Source: a virus
Virus record (IMG/VR): IMGVR_UViG_3300032093_000089
Location: 1-64,000 of that record
Strand: one strand, 5' to 3'
DNA length: 64,000 bases
A program made the translations under genes and the position numbers. Below the pieces are notes generated by a model. The model was not told the DNA's origin. It searched no databases and worked only from the letters and a program-made list of their open reading frames with translations. Below are positions 8,293 through 15,152 of this stretch, one piece after another. Position 1 is the first letter of the stretch; each line of letters opens with the position of its first letter.

Positions 8293-8369
8293 CCTCAGAT
8301 GCAGAGAAAGTATTAAAAGCACATGTTGAACACGAACTGGGTAAACAAACTACAGATCCAAGTAATTGA
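8289..8369 (+). CDS. Possible 26-aa coupled micro-ORF
   Basis: An ATGA overlap with the stop of the SWIM protein gene starts a 26-codon frame (MTSDAEKVLKAHVEHELGKQ, six further residues, then TGA). It overlaps the start of the next gene by 47 nt. It may be a real peptide or just a re-initiation bridge. Confidence 0.3.
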   Translation: MTSDAEKVLKAHVEHELGKQTTDPSN

Positions 8370-8538
8370 TGAGGAGAATGGTGGTTGCACCATTCAAATT
8401 GAATGGGATGACACCGATCCAGAGCTGGAAGAATGGACCAGCTGGGGAGAGGAAGGCCAACAACAATTCATTATTGATGCGTTGTACCAAGCCCTTGAGT
8501 GCTATCTGGATGATGACTTGACAGATCCGGTAGACTAA
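8323..8538 (+). CDS. Small acidic protein, 71 aa
   Basis: The product (QIQVIDEENGGCTIQIEWDD, then a helix FIIDALYQALECYL and an acidic tail) has the layout of small acidic early proteins common in cyanophages: two beta strands, then a helix. Function is unknown. Confidence 0.6.
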   Translation: MLNTNWVNKLQIQVIDEENGGCTIQIEWDDTDPELEEWTSWGEEGQQQFIIDALYQALECYLDDDLTDPVD

Positions 8539-8557
8539 CCCTGCTTGCAGGTAAAGC

Positions 8558-8579
8558 CGTCCTGGTCACGACGTAAAAC
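8558..8579 (+). promoter_or_regulatory. Upstream element, copy 4
   Basis: CGTCCTGGTCACGACGTAAAAC lies 48 nt (from CGTCC) and 36 nt (from GACGT) before the ATG at 8606. This copy is fully intergenic, which shows that the conservation is not due to coding. Confidence 0.55.
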
Positions 8580-8605
8580 TGACTACACCCAACACAACTC
8601 AACTT

Positions 8606-8725
8606 ATGTTTGAAGCCTTGGCATCAGTCGTACTTCCTTTCTTGAAGGATCTTCTTTGGACAGCAGCCGTAGCGCTGCTGGCCTACACACTCAACAAAGT
8701 TCAATCCCATTTCAACACCATTTGA
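8606..8725 (+). CDS. Tiny membrane peptide, 39 aa
   Basis: The frame reads MFEALASVVLPFLKDLLWTA, then a hydrophobic stretch AVALLAYTL and a short polar end, terminating two bases before the next start. It has one predicted transmembrane segment. The upstream element at the standard distance supports it as a real gene. Confidence 0.55.
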   Translation: MFEALASVVLPFLKDLLWTAAVALLAYTLNKVQSHFNTI

Positions 8726-8727
8726 TC

Positions 8728-9456
8728 ATGACTCAGATCACTCAAACTAAACTCAAAGAACTTAACGTCCTTCAGCTATACGAGCACTATGGTGCCCTGG
8801 AACGTTCTCTTCCTTTGCTTACTCCTGAGTCCCAGGACATGGCGCGAGCCGAGCTGGAAACTTGCGCCAAGCTACGGTCTGAAAAGATTGATCGTATCCA
8901 TTACGCGATGGCGTCCCATGAGGATGCAGTGGAGCGCGTTAAACAGGAGATTGAGCTGCTGAGCCAAGCCAGGCGGCATCACGAGGCACAACTCCGTGGC
9001 CTAAAAGGACTGCTGAGTTGGCTACGGCGAGCGCTGCCTAAAGACGAAAACAAAATCACAGGATGCAAATACCAGTTTGTCCTGGTTAAGAAAAAAGACC
9101 TAACGGTTGAGATCTCCAGTGATGTTGAGCAATGGCAGGCAGATGAGCGTATGCAATTCTGTATAGAACAAGAAGTAACCACAACCAAACAAACTGTGTT
9201 ACGTTCTATGGATGGAACGATTTTTGAAACCAAAATCGAACCTAAAACTAAAACCGAAATCATCCCAAATCTAGATGCCATCCGTAACGCGTATCAAACC
9301 GGCCAACCCATCCCCCATGGAGTCAAAGTCACCCAGGACTACAGCATCCGTACCAAACGAATCGTTGGCGAGCCCGGAGTGGATGAAGGCTTGGTTGCCG
9401 TGGAAACACCCGAACATTTGGGAGAAGTTTTACGAGAAGCTGGAACCTCCGACTGA
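8728..9456 (+). CDS. Siphovirus Gp157-like protein
   Basis: The product is 242 residues from 8728; an upstream TTG frame at 8656 would overlap the small peptide gene. The N-terminal half is a coiled coil with HEDAVERVKQEIELLSQARR followed by HEAQLRGLKGLLSWLRRAL. The second half has VLVKKKDLTVEIS and DAIRNAYQTGQPIPHGVKVTQ. This is the arrangement of the Gp157 family, linked in streptococcal phages to resistance or DNA metabolism, with no established biochemistry. Confidence 0.75.
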   Translation: MTQITQTKLKELNVLQLYEHYGALERSLPLLTPESQDMARAELETCAKLRSEKIDRIHYAMASHEDAVERVKQEIELLSQARRHHEAQLRGLKGLLSWLRRALPKDENKITGCKYQFVLVKKKDLTVEISSDVEQWQADERMQFCIEQEVTTTKQTVLRSMDGTIFETKIEPKTKTEIIPNLDAIRNAYQTGQPIPHGVKVTQDYSIRTKRIVGEPGVDEGLVAVETPEHLGEVLREAGTSD

Positions 9457-9478
9457 TCTAGAAGATGCTCACATCAAA

Positions 9479-9697
9479 ATGAGTTGCCACAACCATGCCG
9501 TTGATGATTGCAACTTGCAACTGCAAATCAATGAGCTAGAAACTTCTATGCTTTATGACGGCGATCAAGTTCCTCCATACCAAACCAGCAATGCTGAAGA
9601 TCTTGAATACAAGAAACTAAAGCTGTTGCAAGGCAAGCGCTTTCATCAAAATGCTGCTCGTGCCTATTGGTATTACATGGTACGTGCTGATAAATAA
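9479..9697 (+). CDS. Hypothetical protein, 72 aa
   Basis: I chose the ATG at 9479, after the Gp157 stop. The frame is open further upstream (ATG at 9383), and the upstream codons read plausibly (IWEKFYEKLEPPTDLEDAHI), so a start inside the Gp157 gene cannot be excluded. The protein is helical (LQLQINELETSM, YKKLKLLQGKRFHQNAARAY). Function is unknown. Confidence 0.6.
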   Translation: MSCHNHAVDDCNLQLQINELETSMLYDGDQVPPYQTSNAEDLEYKKLKLLQGKRFHQNAARAYWYYMVRADK

Positions 9698-9732
9698 CAA
9701 CTCATACAATAAATAGATAAGCAAGGAGTCCC

Positions 9733-9996
9733 ATGATTGACGGAAACGTTTCCAAACTATTGGCAGGGTTTACACATGATGGGACTCCCCTTGCAGCTAT
9801 TGTTGGCAGTAAGCAAGAATGGGGTGTCACAATTTTGTGTTCTTCTATGCTTGCTAATGAAAATTTAGCTGCACAAATGACAGCAGAAGAAATGGTAGAT
9901 GCTGCTATCAACTATTACAATGTGATTCAAGACCGCCTTGGGTACTACCAGCAACAACAAGCTCACTCTCTAGAACGCTTGATCAACAACCAATGA
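9733..9996 (+). CDS. Hypothetical protein, 87 aa
   Basis: The gene has a clear ribosome binding site (AAGGAGTCCC before the ATG), unlike many neighbours. The protein has a hydrophobic beta N-terminal half (LLAGFTHDGTPLAAIVG) and a C-terminal helix with Gln repeats (YYQQQQAHSLERL). No family is recognised. Confidence 0.65.
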   Translation: MIDGNVSKLLAGFTHDGTPLAAIVGSKQEWGVTILCSSMLANENLAAQMTAEEMVDAAINYYNVIQDRLGYYQQQQAHSLERLINNQ

Positions 9997-10083
9997 TTCT
10001 GCCAAAAGCTTGTTATGCACTTCTTAACAAAGTAAATTTAATTTAATTTTGCTGCTAACCTAAACAGGTCTTTATTTGAATCA

Positions 10084-10275
10084 ATGGATCCTATTGTTGT
10101 GCCAAAAGTAACCGTTTCTTTTGCGGTTGATGTGGAAGTTGAGTACGATCCGTTTGTTGGTAAAACCCCAACAGAAATGGCAGTTGCTCTCCAAGACGAA
10201 ATAGATGAGTTGCTTTTTGAAGCTAGCTCTGGCGTCGTTGGTGTTTTTACTTCCATTACTTCTATTGCGCAATGA
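10084..10275 (+). CDS. Small protein, 63 aa
   Basis: The frame begins MDPIVVPKVTVSFAVDVEVE and continues with a helix ALQDEIDELLFEA. The alternating pattern suggests a small alpha/beta fold common among cyanophage early proteins. It overlaps the next gene by ATGA. Confidence 0.6.
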   Translation: MDPIVVPKVTVSFAVDVEVEYDPFVGKTPTEMAVALQDEIDELLFEASSGVVGVFTSITSIAQ

Positions 10276-10514
10276 ACAATCTTATTGGCTGGGACATTCA
10301 AGAACAAGAAAAACGCATTGAATTCATGGAGCATATGTATAAATGCTCTGGACGCGAAGATTCAAACCATCCTCTGCACAGTAAATACACAGGGCTGTGG
10401 CAAGATTTCTGCCTTAAAGAAGCTGGTTATGCCATGAGGAACCGTTGGTTTGAAATGAAAGAAGCAGTTGAACGGTATGAAGCAGGTGAATTGGAACCTG
10501 TTTTTATTACTTAA
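10272..10514 (+). CDS. Hypothetical protein, 80 aa
   Basis: It is coupled to the previous gene (ATGA). The protein is helical and rich in charged and aromatic residues (MYKCSGREDSNHPLHSKYTG, then FEMKEAVERYEAGELEPV). A strong terminator follows. Confidence 0.6.
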   Translation: MNNLIGWDIQEQEKRIEFMEHMYKCSGREDSNHPLHSKYTGLWQDFCLKEAGYAMRNRWFEMKEAVERYEAGELEPVFIT

Positions 10515-10540
10515 GGTTTACAGTAAACACCAAACTCTTG

Positions 10541-10574
10541 AAAGGTGATTCAAAATAAATGAGTCACCTTTTTA
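10541..10574 (+). terminator. Rho-independent terminator
   Basis: AAAGGTGATTC and GAGTCACCTTT pair over 11 bp (one G-T) around a 9-nt A/T loop. The T-run (CCTTTTTA) overlaps the stem end. It ends the early operon. Confidence 0.75.
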
Positions 10575-10577
10575 CTT

Positions 10578-10925
10578 ATGTACAACAATCAACAACCAAT
10601 GGATACTATAAAAGCCTGGCAAAATTGGTACCACAAAAATCAACGAGTTTCATCCATGACAAAACCAATGGTTACTAAAGACAGTAAAGAGAAACTGCAC
10701 AATACTGTTGGCGTAGTTACTACTTTGATTGAAGCAGAAGCTATTAAAAAAGCAACAGAATATTTTGCTGACACAATTACTGAATATAGCTGTGAACTAG
10801 ACGGCGTTCAGCTTTACAACTGTTTGCTTACTGCAGCTCAAAATAATTTGAAACATACAGAAGAAGAATATAAAAAAGCAAAACAACTAATTGATTTACT
10901 ACAAAATCAAAACAATGAAAACTAA
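10578..10925 (+). CDS. Hypothetical protein, 115 aa
   Basis: The start at 10578 lies just past the terminator; ATGs at 10599 and 10656 are alternatives. The protein is helical, with a C-terminal coiled coil (NLKHTEEEYKKAKQLIDLLQ). Its stop overlaps the zinc-ribbon gene start. Function is unknown. Confidence 0.6.
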   Translation: MYNNQQPMDTIKAWQNWYHKNQRVSSMTKPMVTKDSKEKLHNTVGVVTTLIEAEAIKKATEYFADTITEYSCELDGVQLYNCLLTAAQNNLKHTEEEYKKAKQLIDLLQNQNNEN

Positions 10926-11118
10926 AACTAAATACCCTATTTGGGTTTGTAATGACTGTGGAATGCGTTGGGGTGCCTGGTATCAACCTGGAGCTGTAGC
11001 TCCTAAATCACACTGCTCTACCTGTCATTACGGTACTTGTGATGTATGTGGTGCCCAAGAAGTATCCGTAACTGAACCAAGGGATTATGGGCATCTTATT
11101 GATGGTTGGTCTCAGTAA
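10915..11118 (+). CDS. Small zinc-ribbon protein, 67 aa
   Basis: From the ATG at 10915 the product has three CxxC pairs: CNDCGMRW, CSTCHYG and CDVCGAQE. This indicates one or two structural zinc sites. Such small zinc ribbons in phages may bind nucleic acid or host polymerase, but no role can be assigned. Confidence 0.65.
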   Translation: MKTKTKYPIWVCNDCGMRWGAWYQPGAVAPKSHCSTCHYGTCDVCGAQEVSVTEPRDYGHLIDGWSQ

Positions 11119-11155
11119 ACGAATGAGATAATAAAAGAAACAAAAGTTACAAGTT

Positions 11156-12442
11156 ATGACGTTATATAGAGATCCAGCTAGCAATGGATTGTTTCACACA
11201 CATAAAGTTCAAACTTGTAGCGGACAACCACTTGAAGTAAAAACAATAGGTGTAGCTAATGATGCTTTTGGAAGGTTACGTATTTCAGACCCTTTTACTC
11301 TTTTTGATTCAAGTCATCGTTATCAAGACAATGGTCTTTGGAGCACAGCTACGGGCGTTAGTTCAGATGCAACATTCAATGCCAATGCAGGTCTTGTAGA
11401 CCTTAATGTAACAACTACATCTGGTGGTTATGTGACAAGAGAAACTAAACAAGTTTTTTCTTATCAACCAGGTAAATCACTGCTTGTGCTTAATACCTTT
11501 ACATTAGAGCCTGCTAAAACAAACTTGCGTCAACGTGTTGGTTACTTTAATGCATCTAATGGTTTATATATTGAACTTAATGGGGGAACTTTAAGTTTTG
11601 TTGAGCGCAGTTCAGTTACGGGAAGCGTAGCTGAAACAAGCGTTGCTCAAGCCCAATGGAATATTGATAAACTGGATGGCGCTGGTCCCTCTGGTAAAAC
11701 ACTTGATATCACCAAAGCACAAATCTTTTGGATGGATATTGAATGGCTTGGCCTTGGAACAGTGAGATTGGGTTTTGTTATTGATGGAGTTTTTATACAC
11801 TGTCATTCTTTTCACCATGCAAACTTAATTGAAGATACTTATATAACAACTGCAAGCTTGCCACTTCGTTATGAGATTATAAACCTTGGTACTACAGCAA
11901 GCAGCAGTACTCTCAAGCAAGTTTGTTCAACTGTTATATCGGAAGGCGGGTATGAATTGCGTGGTGATCAACGTGCAATTGGCACTTTAATTTCTGCTCC
12001 TTATGACTTAACTGCTACTGGTGTTCGATATCCTGTAGTTTCTATTCGTTTAAAAACAAGCCCAAATCGTTTAGATGCTATTGTTATTCCAACTGCACTC
12101 AGTGTGCTTGGAGATGGAAACAACGGAACTTATACATGGGAAGTGGTTCAAAATGCAACAACTTCTGGCGGCACTTGGTCAAGTGCAGGAAGTGATTCCG
12201 CTGTTGAATACAACATCAGTGGGTTAAGCACAAGTGGAGGAACTATTCTTGCAAAAGGTTATTTTTCTTCTACAACTTTAAGCAGTGTTTCCGTTGACAT
12301 CTTAAAAGAAGCATTGTTTGCTTTTCAACTTAGGCGTAATGGTTTGACCAATTCACCAGAAGAGTTTGGTCTTGTGGTTGAAAGTAAAGTTGCAGGACAT
12401 GATGTTTATGGTTCACTTGACTTTGAAGAGATTAGTCGTTGA
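11156..12442 (+). CDS. Virion structural / fibre-like protein
   Basis: The 428-residue product carries the motif NDAFGRLRISDPFTLFDSSH near residues 35-54, a signature I associate with structural proteins of cyanophages and other marine or freshwater phages. The rest is beta-rich, with repeated Gly/Ser/Thr stretches and no catalytic motif. It is transcribed on the + strand, apart from the main late block. A surface or fibre-associated role is inferred. Confidence 0.65.
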   Translation: MTLYRDPASNGLFHTHKVQTCSGQPLEVKTIGVANDAFGRLRISDPFTLFDSSHRYQDNGLWSTATGVSSDATFNANAGLVDLNVTTTSGGYVTRETKQVFSYQPGKSLLVLNTFTLEPAKTNLRQRVGYFNASNGLYIELNGGTLSFVERSSVTGSVAETSVAQAQWNIDKLDGAGPSGKTLDITKAQIFWMDIEWLGLGTVRLGFVIDGVFIHCHSFHHANLIEDTYITTASLPLRYEIINLGTTASSSTLKQVCSTVISEGGYELRGDQRAIGTLISAPYDLTATGVRYPVVSIRLKTSPNRLDAIVIPTALSVLGDGNNGTYTWEVVQNATTSGGTWSSAGSDSAVEYNISGLSTSGGTILAKGYFSSTTLSSVSVDILKEALFAFQLRRNGLTNSPEEFGLVVESKVAGHDVYGSLDFEEISR

Positions 12443-12468
12443 TAAACTAAAACTACTGATTAAATCTT

Positions 12469-13020
12469 ATGTATACTCCTGGTCCTGGTCAGCTCCAGCA
12501 GGCTCAAACCCCTCCGCTTCAGGCAGTTCCTCAACCGCAGGACAAACCCAAAACTCCTGGTAAATCAAAAAATGGTGATGTTGGGGCTTTTATCCAGCAG
12601 TGCATCTCCCTTTGTTCCTACCTGAAGGAACTTCAAACACAAGCCCATCTCATTCACTTGAATTACGAGGGATCTAACTTTCTCGGAGTGCACGGCTTCC
12701 TTGGAGACCAGTACGAGGCGCATCTTGGGCAGTTTGATAAGCTGGCTGAATTCATCCGCAGCATGGATTACCTAATGCCCATGTGCGCCAAGGGATTAGC
12801 AGATGCTGGCCCTGGTATCCAACATGTTACCAGCTACAAAGGATCTGATCAGCTTGCCACGTACTATAAAAACCTGGAGGAGTTGGGCATGAAGACCAAA
12901 AAGCTGGAGCCTATTGCCGCCAAGATTGGTGCTATTGACATCCAGAACTATATGGCTGAGCTGTGCGGGGAAGCCTTTAAGGCTGCTTGGTTTGTTAAGG
13001 CGACTCTTCGTAATGGGTAA
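12469..13020 (+). CDS. Dps-like mini-ferritin
   Basis: The 183-residue product has a Pro/Gln-rich tail (1-36) and then a four-helix Dps-like domain. Ferroxidase positions of Dps are matched by H63 (HLNYEGSNF), H75 (GVHGFL), D90 and E94 (QFDKLAEF), with the family spacing of 12, 15 and 4. The Asp normally four residues after the second His is Gly79 here, with Asp80 next to it. Dps proteins oxidise and store iron and protect DNA. Whether this one is catalytic is open. It converges with an HNH gene. Confidence 0.65.
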   Translation: MYTPGPGQLQQAQTPPLQAVPQPQDKPKTPGKSKNGDVGAFIQQCISLCSYLKELQTQAHLIHLNYEGSNFLGVHGFLGDQYEAHLGQFDKLAEFIRSMDYLMPMCAKGLADAGPGIQHVTSYKGSDQLATYYKNLEELGMKTKKLEPIAAKIGAIDIQNYMAELCGEAFKAAWFVKATLRNG

Positions 13021-13255
13021 GACGGTGGCAGTTGCAGCAGAGAGGAATACATTTTTCAATCTCTGTTTTTATTGTGCTCCAGGCGTAAGCACGACTTACC
13101 ATGAATGATACGTTTTTATCTTTATCACCAATGTGATGAAACTCTAACAAACGGTGATCATTTAGTCCGCACTCTTGGCATTCCAAGGTTTTTTTATAAT
13201 TTAAAAGCTTCTGTCTATTCTGATAGATGCGTTCTTTATCCTTAGACCAAGTCAT
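12995..13255 (-). CDS. HNH endonuclease-like protein
   Basis: The 86-residue product has CQECG (26-30), LEFHHIGDKDKN (38-49) and CCNCHRLTHY (73-82). This gives the paired zinc knuckles and the His-His centre of a small HNH nuclease. Free-standing HNH genes are common mobile elements in phages. It overlaps the end of the Dps-like gene by 26 nt and lies beside tRNA-Pro. Confidence 0.75.
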   Translation of the reverse strand: MTWSKDKERIYQNRQKLLNYKKTLECQECGLNDHRLLEFHHIGDKDKNVSFMVSRAYAWSTIKTEIEKCIPLCCNCHRLTHYEESP

Positions 13256-13309
13256 GTGTAACCGTTACTCGTATTTTTAATATACGCAGTTTATTAAGAA
13301 TGTGAATAA

Positions 13310-13383
13310 TCGGAGATGCAGGATTTGAACCTGCGGCCCTCTGCTCCCAAAGCAGATGCGCTACCAAACTGCGCTAATCCCCG
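13310..13383 (-). tRNA. tRNA-Pro (anticodon TGG)
   Basis: Read on the minus strand it folds into a full cloverleaf: a 7-bp acceptor stem (CGGGGAT/ATCTCCG with one G-T), D arm GCGC...GCGC, anticodon stem CTGCT/AGCAG with loop TTTGGGA, and T arm GCAGG-TTCAAAT-CCTGC. CCA is not encoded. Confidence 0.93.
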
Positions 13384-13532
13384 AGAATGAGGCCTCCTTC
13401 CAGGCTATCTGCCTGACGAGTACCCCATCTGACACCAGGAAAGGCTACCCACACCAAGATAACGGTGGACCTCAGAACTGGCCGCCTAGTTTCCCAGGAC
13501 TTAGTCCCGATCAAAAGAGAGCGGGAACTCCG

Positions 13533-14207
13533 TTATTCTACCTGCTCATTTGGTGTTTTCCAGAAGTAATCGTCCTGTTCTCCAAGGCGACCCCACTTCG
13601 GTGCTTGCTCTACATCAAAGTAACGGGTAGATACCTTGAAGTCAGGCGTCTTCAAGTTGTGATGGGTCAGTGATGGATCGCACATGCGACAACGGTTATT
13701 GGGATAAGCACCAATTTGACCGTTGTCCAGAGCCACGATGTTATGGGATTTGTGCTCATCGGGAAACTCCGCAAAGTAAAAGTCGGGTTCGTTCCTATGA
13801 GGATGATAGTTGTCAATCGTAAATAAATATGTGCCTTTCATTACACCGGCACTACGTGTCATAACTTGAAACTCCATATTAAAGATCAAGTTTTTCTCAA
13901 TGACCGTGAGCCCGTGATCAAACCCGTTCCAGAACTGCAGGTCAGTCAGCTCCAGGTCTGGGGTAGGTGGGTTGGGTTTGTCCGGGTAGTCAGAGTCCCA
14001 GGACAAGAACGCACTGATAGGAAGCTTGTCATACAGGGCACCGTACTCCGTCAGGTACGTCTCAAAGTACAAGGCACGCCCCGTAAGAGATTTACAGGAT
14101 ACCCAGTAACCAGGGGTGTACTCACCATGGCCATCATGTAGGTCACGCAAATACTCACGCCTGACCCACACCTTGACTGGTGGGACATTGGCAACCAGGG
14201 TTGTCAT
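13533..14207 (-). CDS. Conserved hypothetical protein, 224 aa
   Basis: The product starts MTTLVANVPPVKVWVRREYL and contains GALYDKLPISAFLSWDSD and a CRMC pair near residue 172. It reads as a well-folded soluble protein and seems familiar from cyanophages, but I cannot assign a function. It is flanked by the two tRNA-type elements. Confidence 0.7.
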   Translation of the reverse strand: MTTLVANVPPVKVWVRREYLRDLHDGHGEYTPGYWVSCKSLTGRALYFETYLTEYGALYDKLPISAFLSWDSDYPDKPNPPTPDLELTDLQFWNGFDHGLTVIEKNLIFNMEFQVMTRSAGVMKGTYLFTIDNYHPHRNEPDFYFAEFPDEHKSHNIVALDNGQIGAYPNNRCRMCDPSLTHHNLKTPDFKVSTRYFDVEQAPKWGRLGEQDDYFWKTPNEQVE

Positions 14208-14271
14208 CTCAAGTCCTAATGAACTCCTAATCTACTTCAAATTAGGAACAAATTAGAAGTTCGTTTGACAA

Positions 14272-14343
14272 TCGACCGGACTGGAATCGAACCAGCTATC
14301 CAACTCCCTTGTCGGGGTGTCCTTACCAATGGACTAACGGTCG
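14272..14343 (-). tRNA. tRNA-like element, isotype unassigned (irregular anticodon arm)
   Basis: The minus strand shows an acceptor stem CGACCG/CGGTCG (the seventh pair is mismatched), D arm GTCC-ATTGGTAA-GGAC, and T arm GCTGG-TTCGATT-CCAGT. The 22 nt between the D and T arms is the correct length. The expected 5-bp anticodon stem does not form; the best hairpin is CCC/GGG around CGACAA. It may be a degenerate tRNA. Confidence 0.6.
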
Positions 14344-14362
14344 GTCACTAAAAATCATAGCA

Positions 14363-14390
14363 AAAACCCCAGGCTCTCACACCCAGGGTT
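14363..14390 (-). terminator. Terminator of the minus-strand sugar/small-basic-protein operon
   Basis: On the minus strand AACCCTGGG pairs with CCTGGGGTT (two G-T pairs) around an 8-nt loop and is followed by TTT. It lies about 50 nt after the stop of the last small gene of the cluster. Confidence 0.6.
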
Positions 14391-14436
14391 GTAAAACAAT
14401 ACCCGTTCCATCTGGGATGGACACTTGTATTCTAGA

Positions 14437-14604
14437 TTACTTTTTCTTAGCAGCAGCTTCTTTTTTCTTGGCGATCATCTCTTTAAACTTATCGCGTGCT
14501 GCAGTTTGTTTATCAGAGGCGCCTGCTTTACCTTTAGGAGGAACCGGTTTGCCTTTAGGCGGAACAGCTTTGCCTTTGGCAATAGGGGGTTTCTTGGCAA
14601 CCAT
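14437..14604 (-). CDS. Tiny Lys/Pro-rich protein, 55 aa
   Basis: The frame starts MVAKKPPIAKGKAVPPKGKP, has three PPKGK-type repeats, then a helix RDKFKEMIAKKKEAAAKKK to the stop. It has about 18 lysines in 55 residues, resembling a histone-H1-like tail. It is the last gene before the terminator. A nucleic-acid-binding role is plausible but inferred from charge only. Confidence 0.6.
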   Translation of the reverse strand: MVAKKPPIAKGKAVPPKGKPVPPKGKAGASDKQTAARDKFKEMIAKKKEAAAKKK

Positions 14605-14645
14605 GGTATCTAGTGGATGTTTAAGATCATCTTTTATATTCTAAA

Positions 14646-14846
14646 TTACTTTTTCTTAAGGGTTCTAGCTTTTTTGCTGGCTTTCTTTGCTGCTTCTGTG
14701 TTAGGTACAAACTGTTTACCTTGTTTGCTACCAGCTTTTTTCTTTGCGTCGGTCTTGGCACGTTCTTCTTTCGAGAGGGAGGCCCAAGCCTTCTCAGGTA
14801 AGTAACGTTTAGTTTGGCCTTTTTGAATTGCTTTGTCGGCTGGCAT
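14646..14846 (-). CDS. Small Lys-rich protein with RYLPEKAW motif
   Basis: The 66-residue product contains KRYLPEKAWASLSKEERAKT and KQGKQFVPNT. I recall this module from phages, algae and giant viruses, sometimes next to DUF5872-type sequences as here. It is highly basic. Function is unknown. Its ATG overlaps the stop of the upstream gene. Confidence 0.65.
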   Translation of the reverse strand: MPADKAIQKGQTKRYLPEKAWASLSKEERAKTDAKKKAGSKQGKQFVPNTEAAKKASKKARTLKKK

Positions 14847-15130
14847 TACTTTGACTCCTTGTATTTCTTGGCCGCAGACTTTGCTTTGGCTCGTTTTTCG
14901 TACTCATCTTTGGTGGACCACTTTTCCTTGCCCCACTTCTCTAAAGACTTTTGTTTCTCACCTTTACCACCTTTGTATCCACCACCTGCTTCTTTATATT
15001 CCTGCGCAACTAGTTGGGCCTTACGAGCACTCCATTGGCCTGGTTTGCCACCCTTAGAGCCAGCCATTACGCGATCTTTAATACTCTCGCGTAATCCAGG
15101 TTTGGAATATTTACTATCGTCTTGCGCCAT
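14846..15130 (-). CDS. DUF5872-like protein, 94 aa
   Basis: The product shows SKPGLRESIKDRV, GSKGGKPGQWSARKAQLVAQ, EYKEAGGGYKG and a final basic helix. The GGKPGQWSARK core with the GGGYKG motif is how I recognise DUF5872. The domain has no known function. It lies between the sugar genes and two other small basic genes. Confidence 0.75.
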   Translation of the reverse strand: MAQDDSKYSKPGLRESIKDRVMAGSKGGKPGQWSARKAQLVAQEYKEAGGGYKGGKGEKQKSLEKWGKEKWSTKDEYEKRAKAKSAAKKYKESK

Positions 15131-15152
15131 TTAACTATTACTTATCTGTTTA

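Noticed and set aside
13384-13532. Possible gene between tRNA-Pro and the 224-aa gene (frame 13356-13673 +)
   Set aside because: The frame runs through the tRNA and into the antisense of a real gene. I see nothing specific in the gap.
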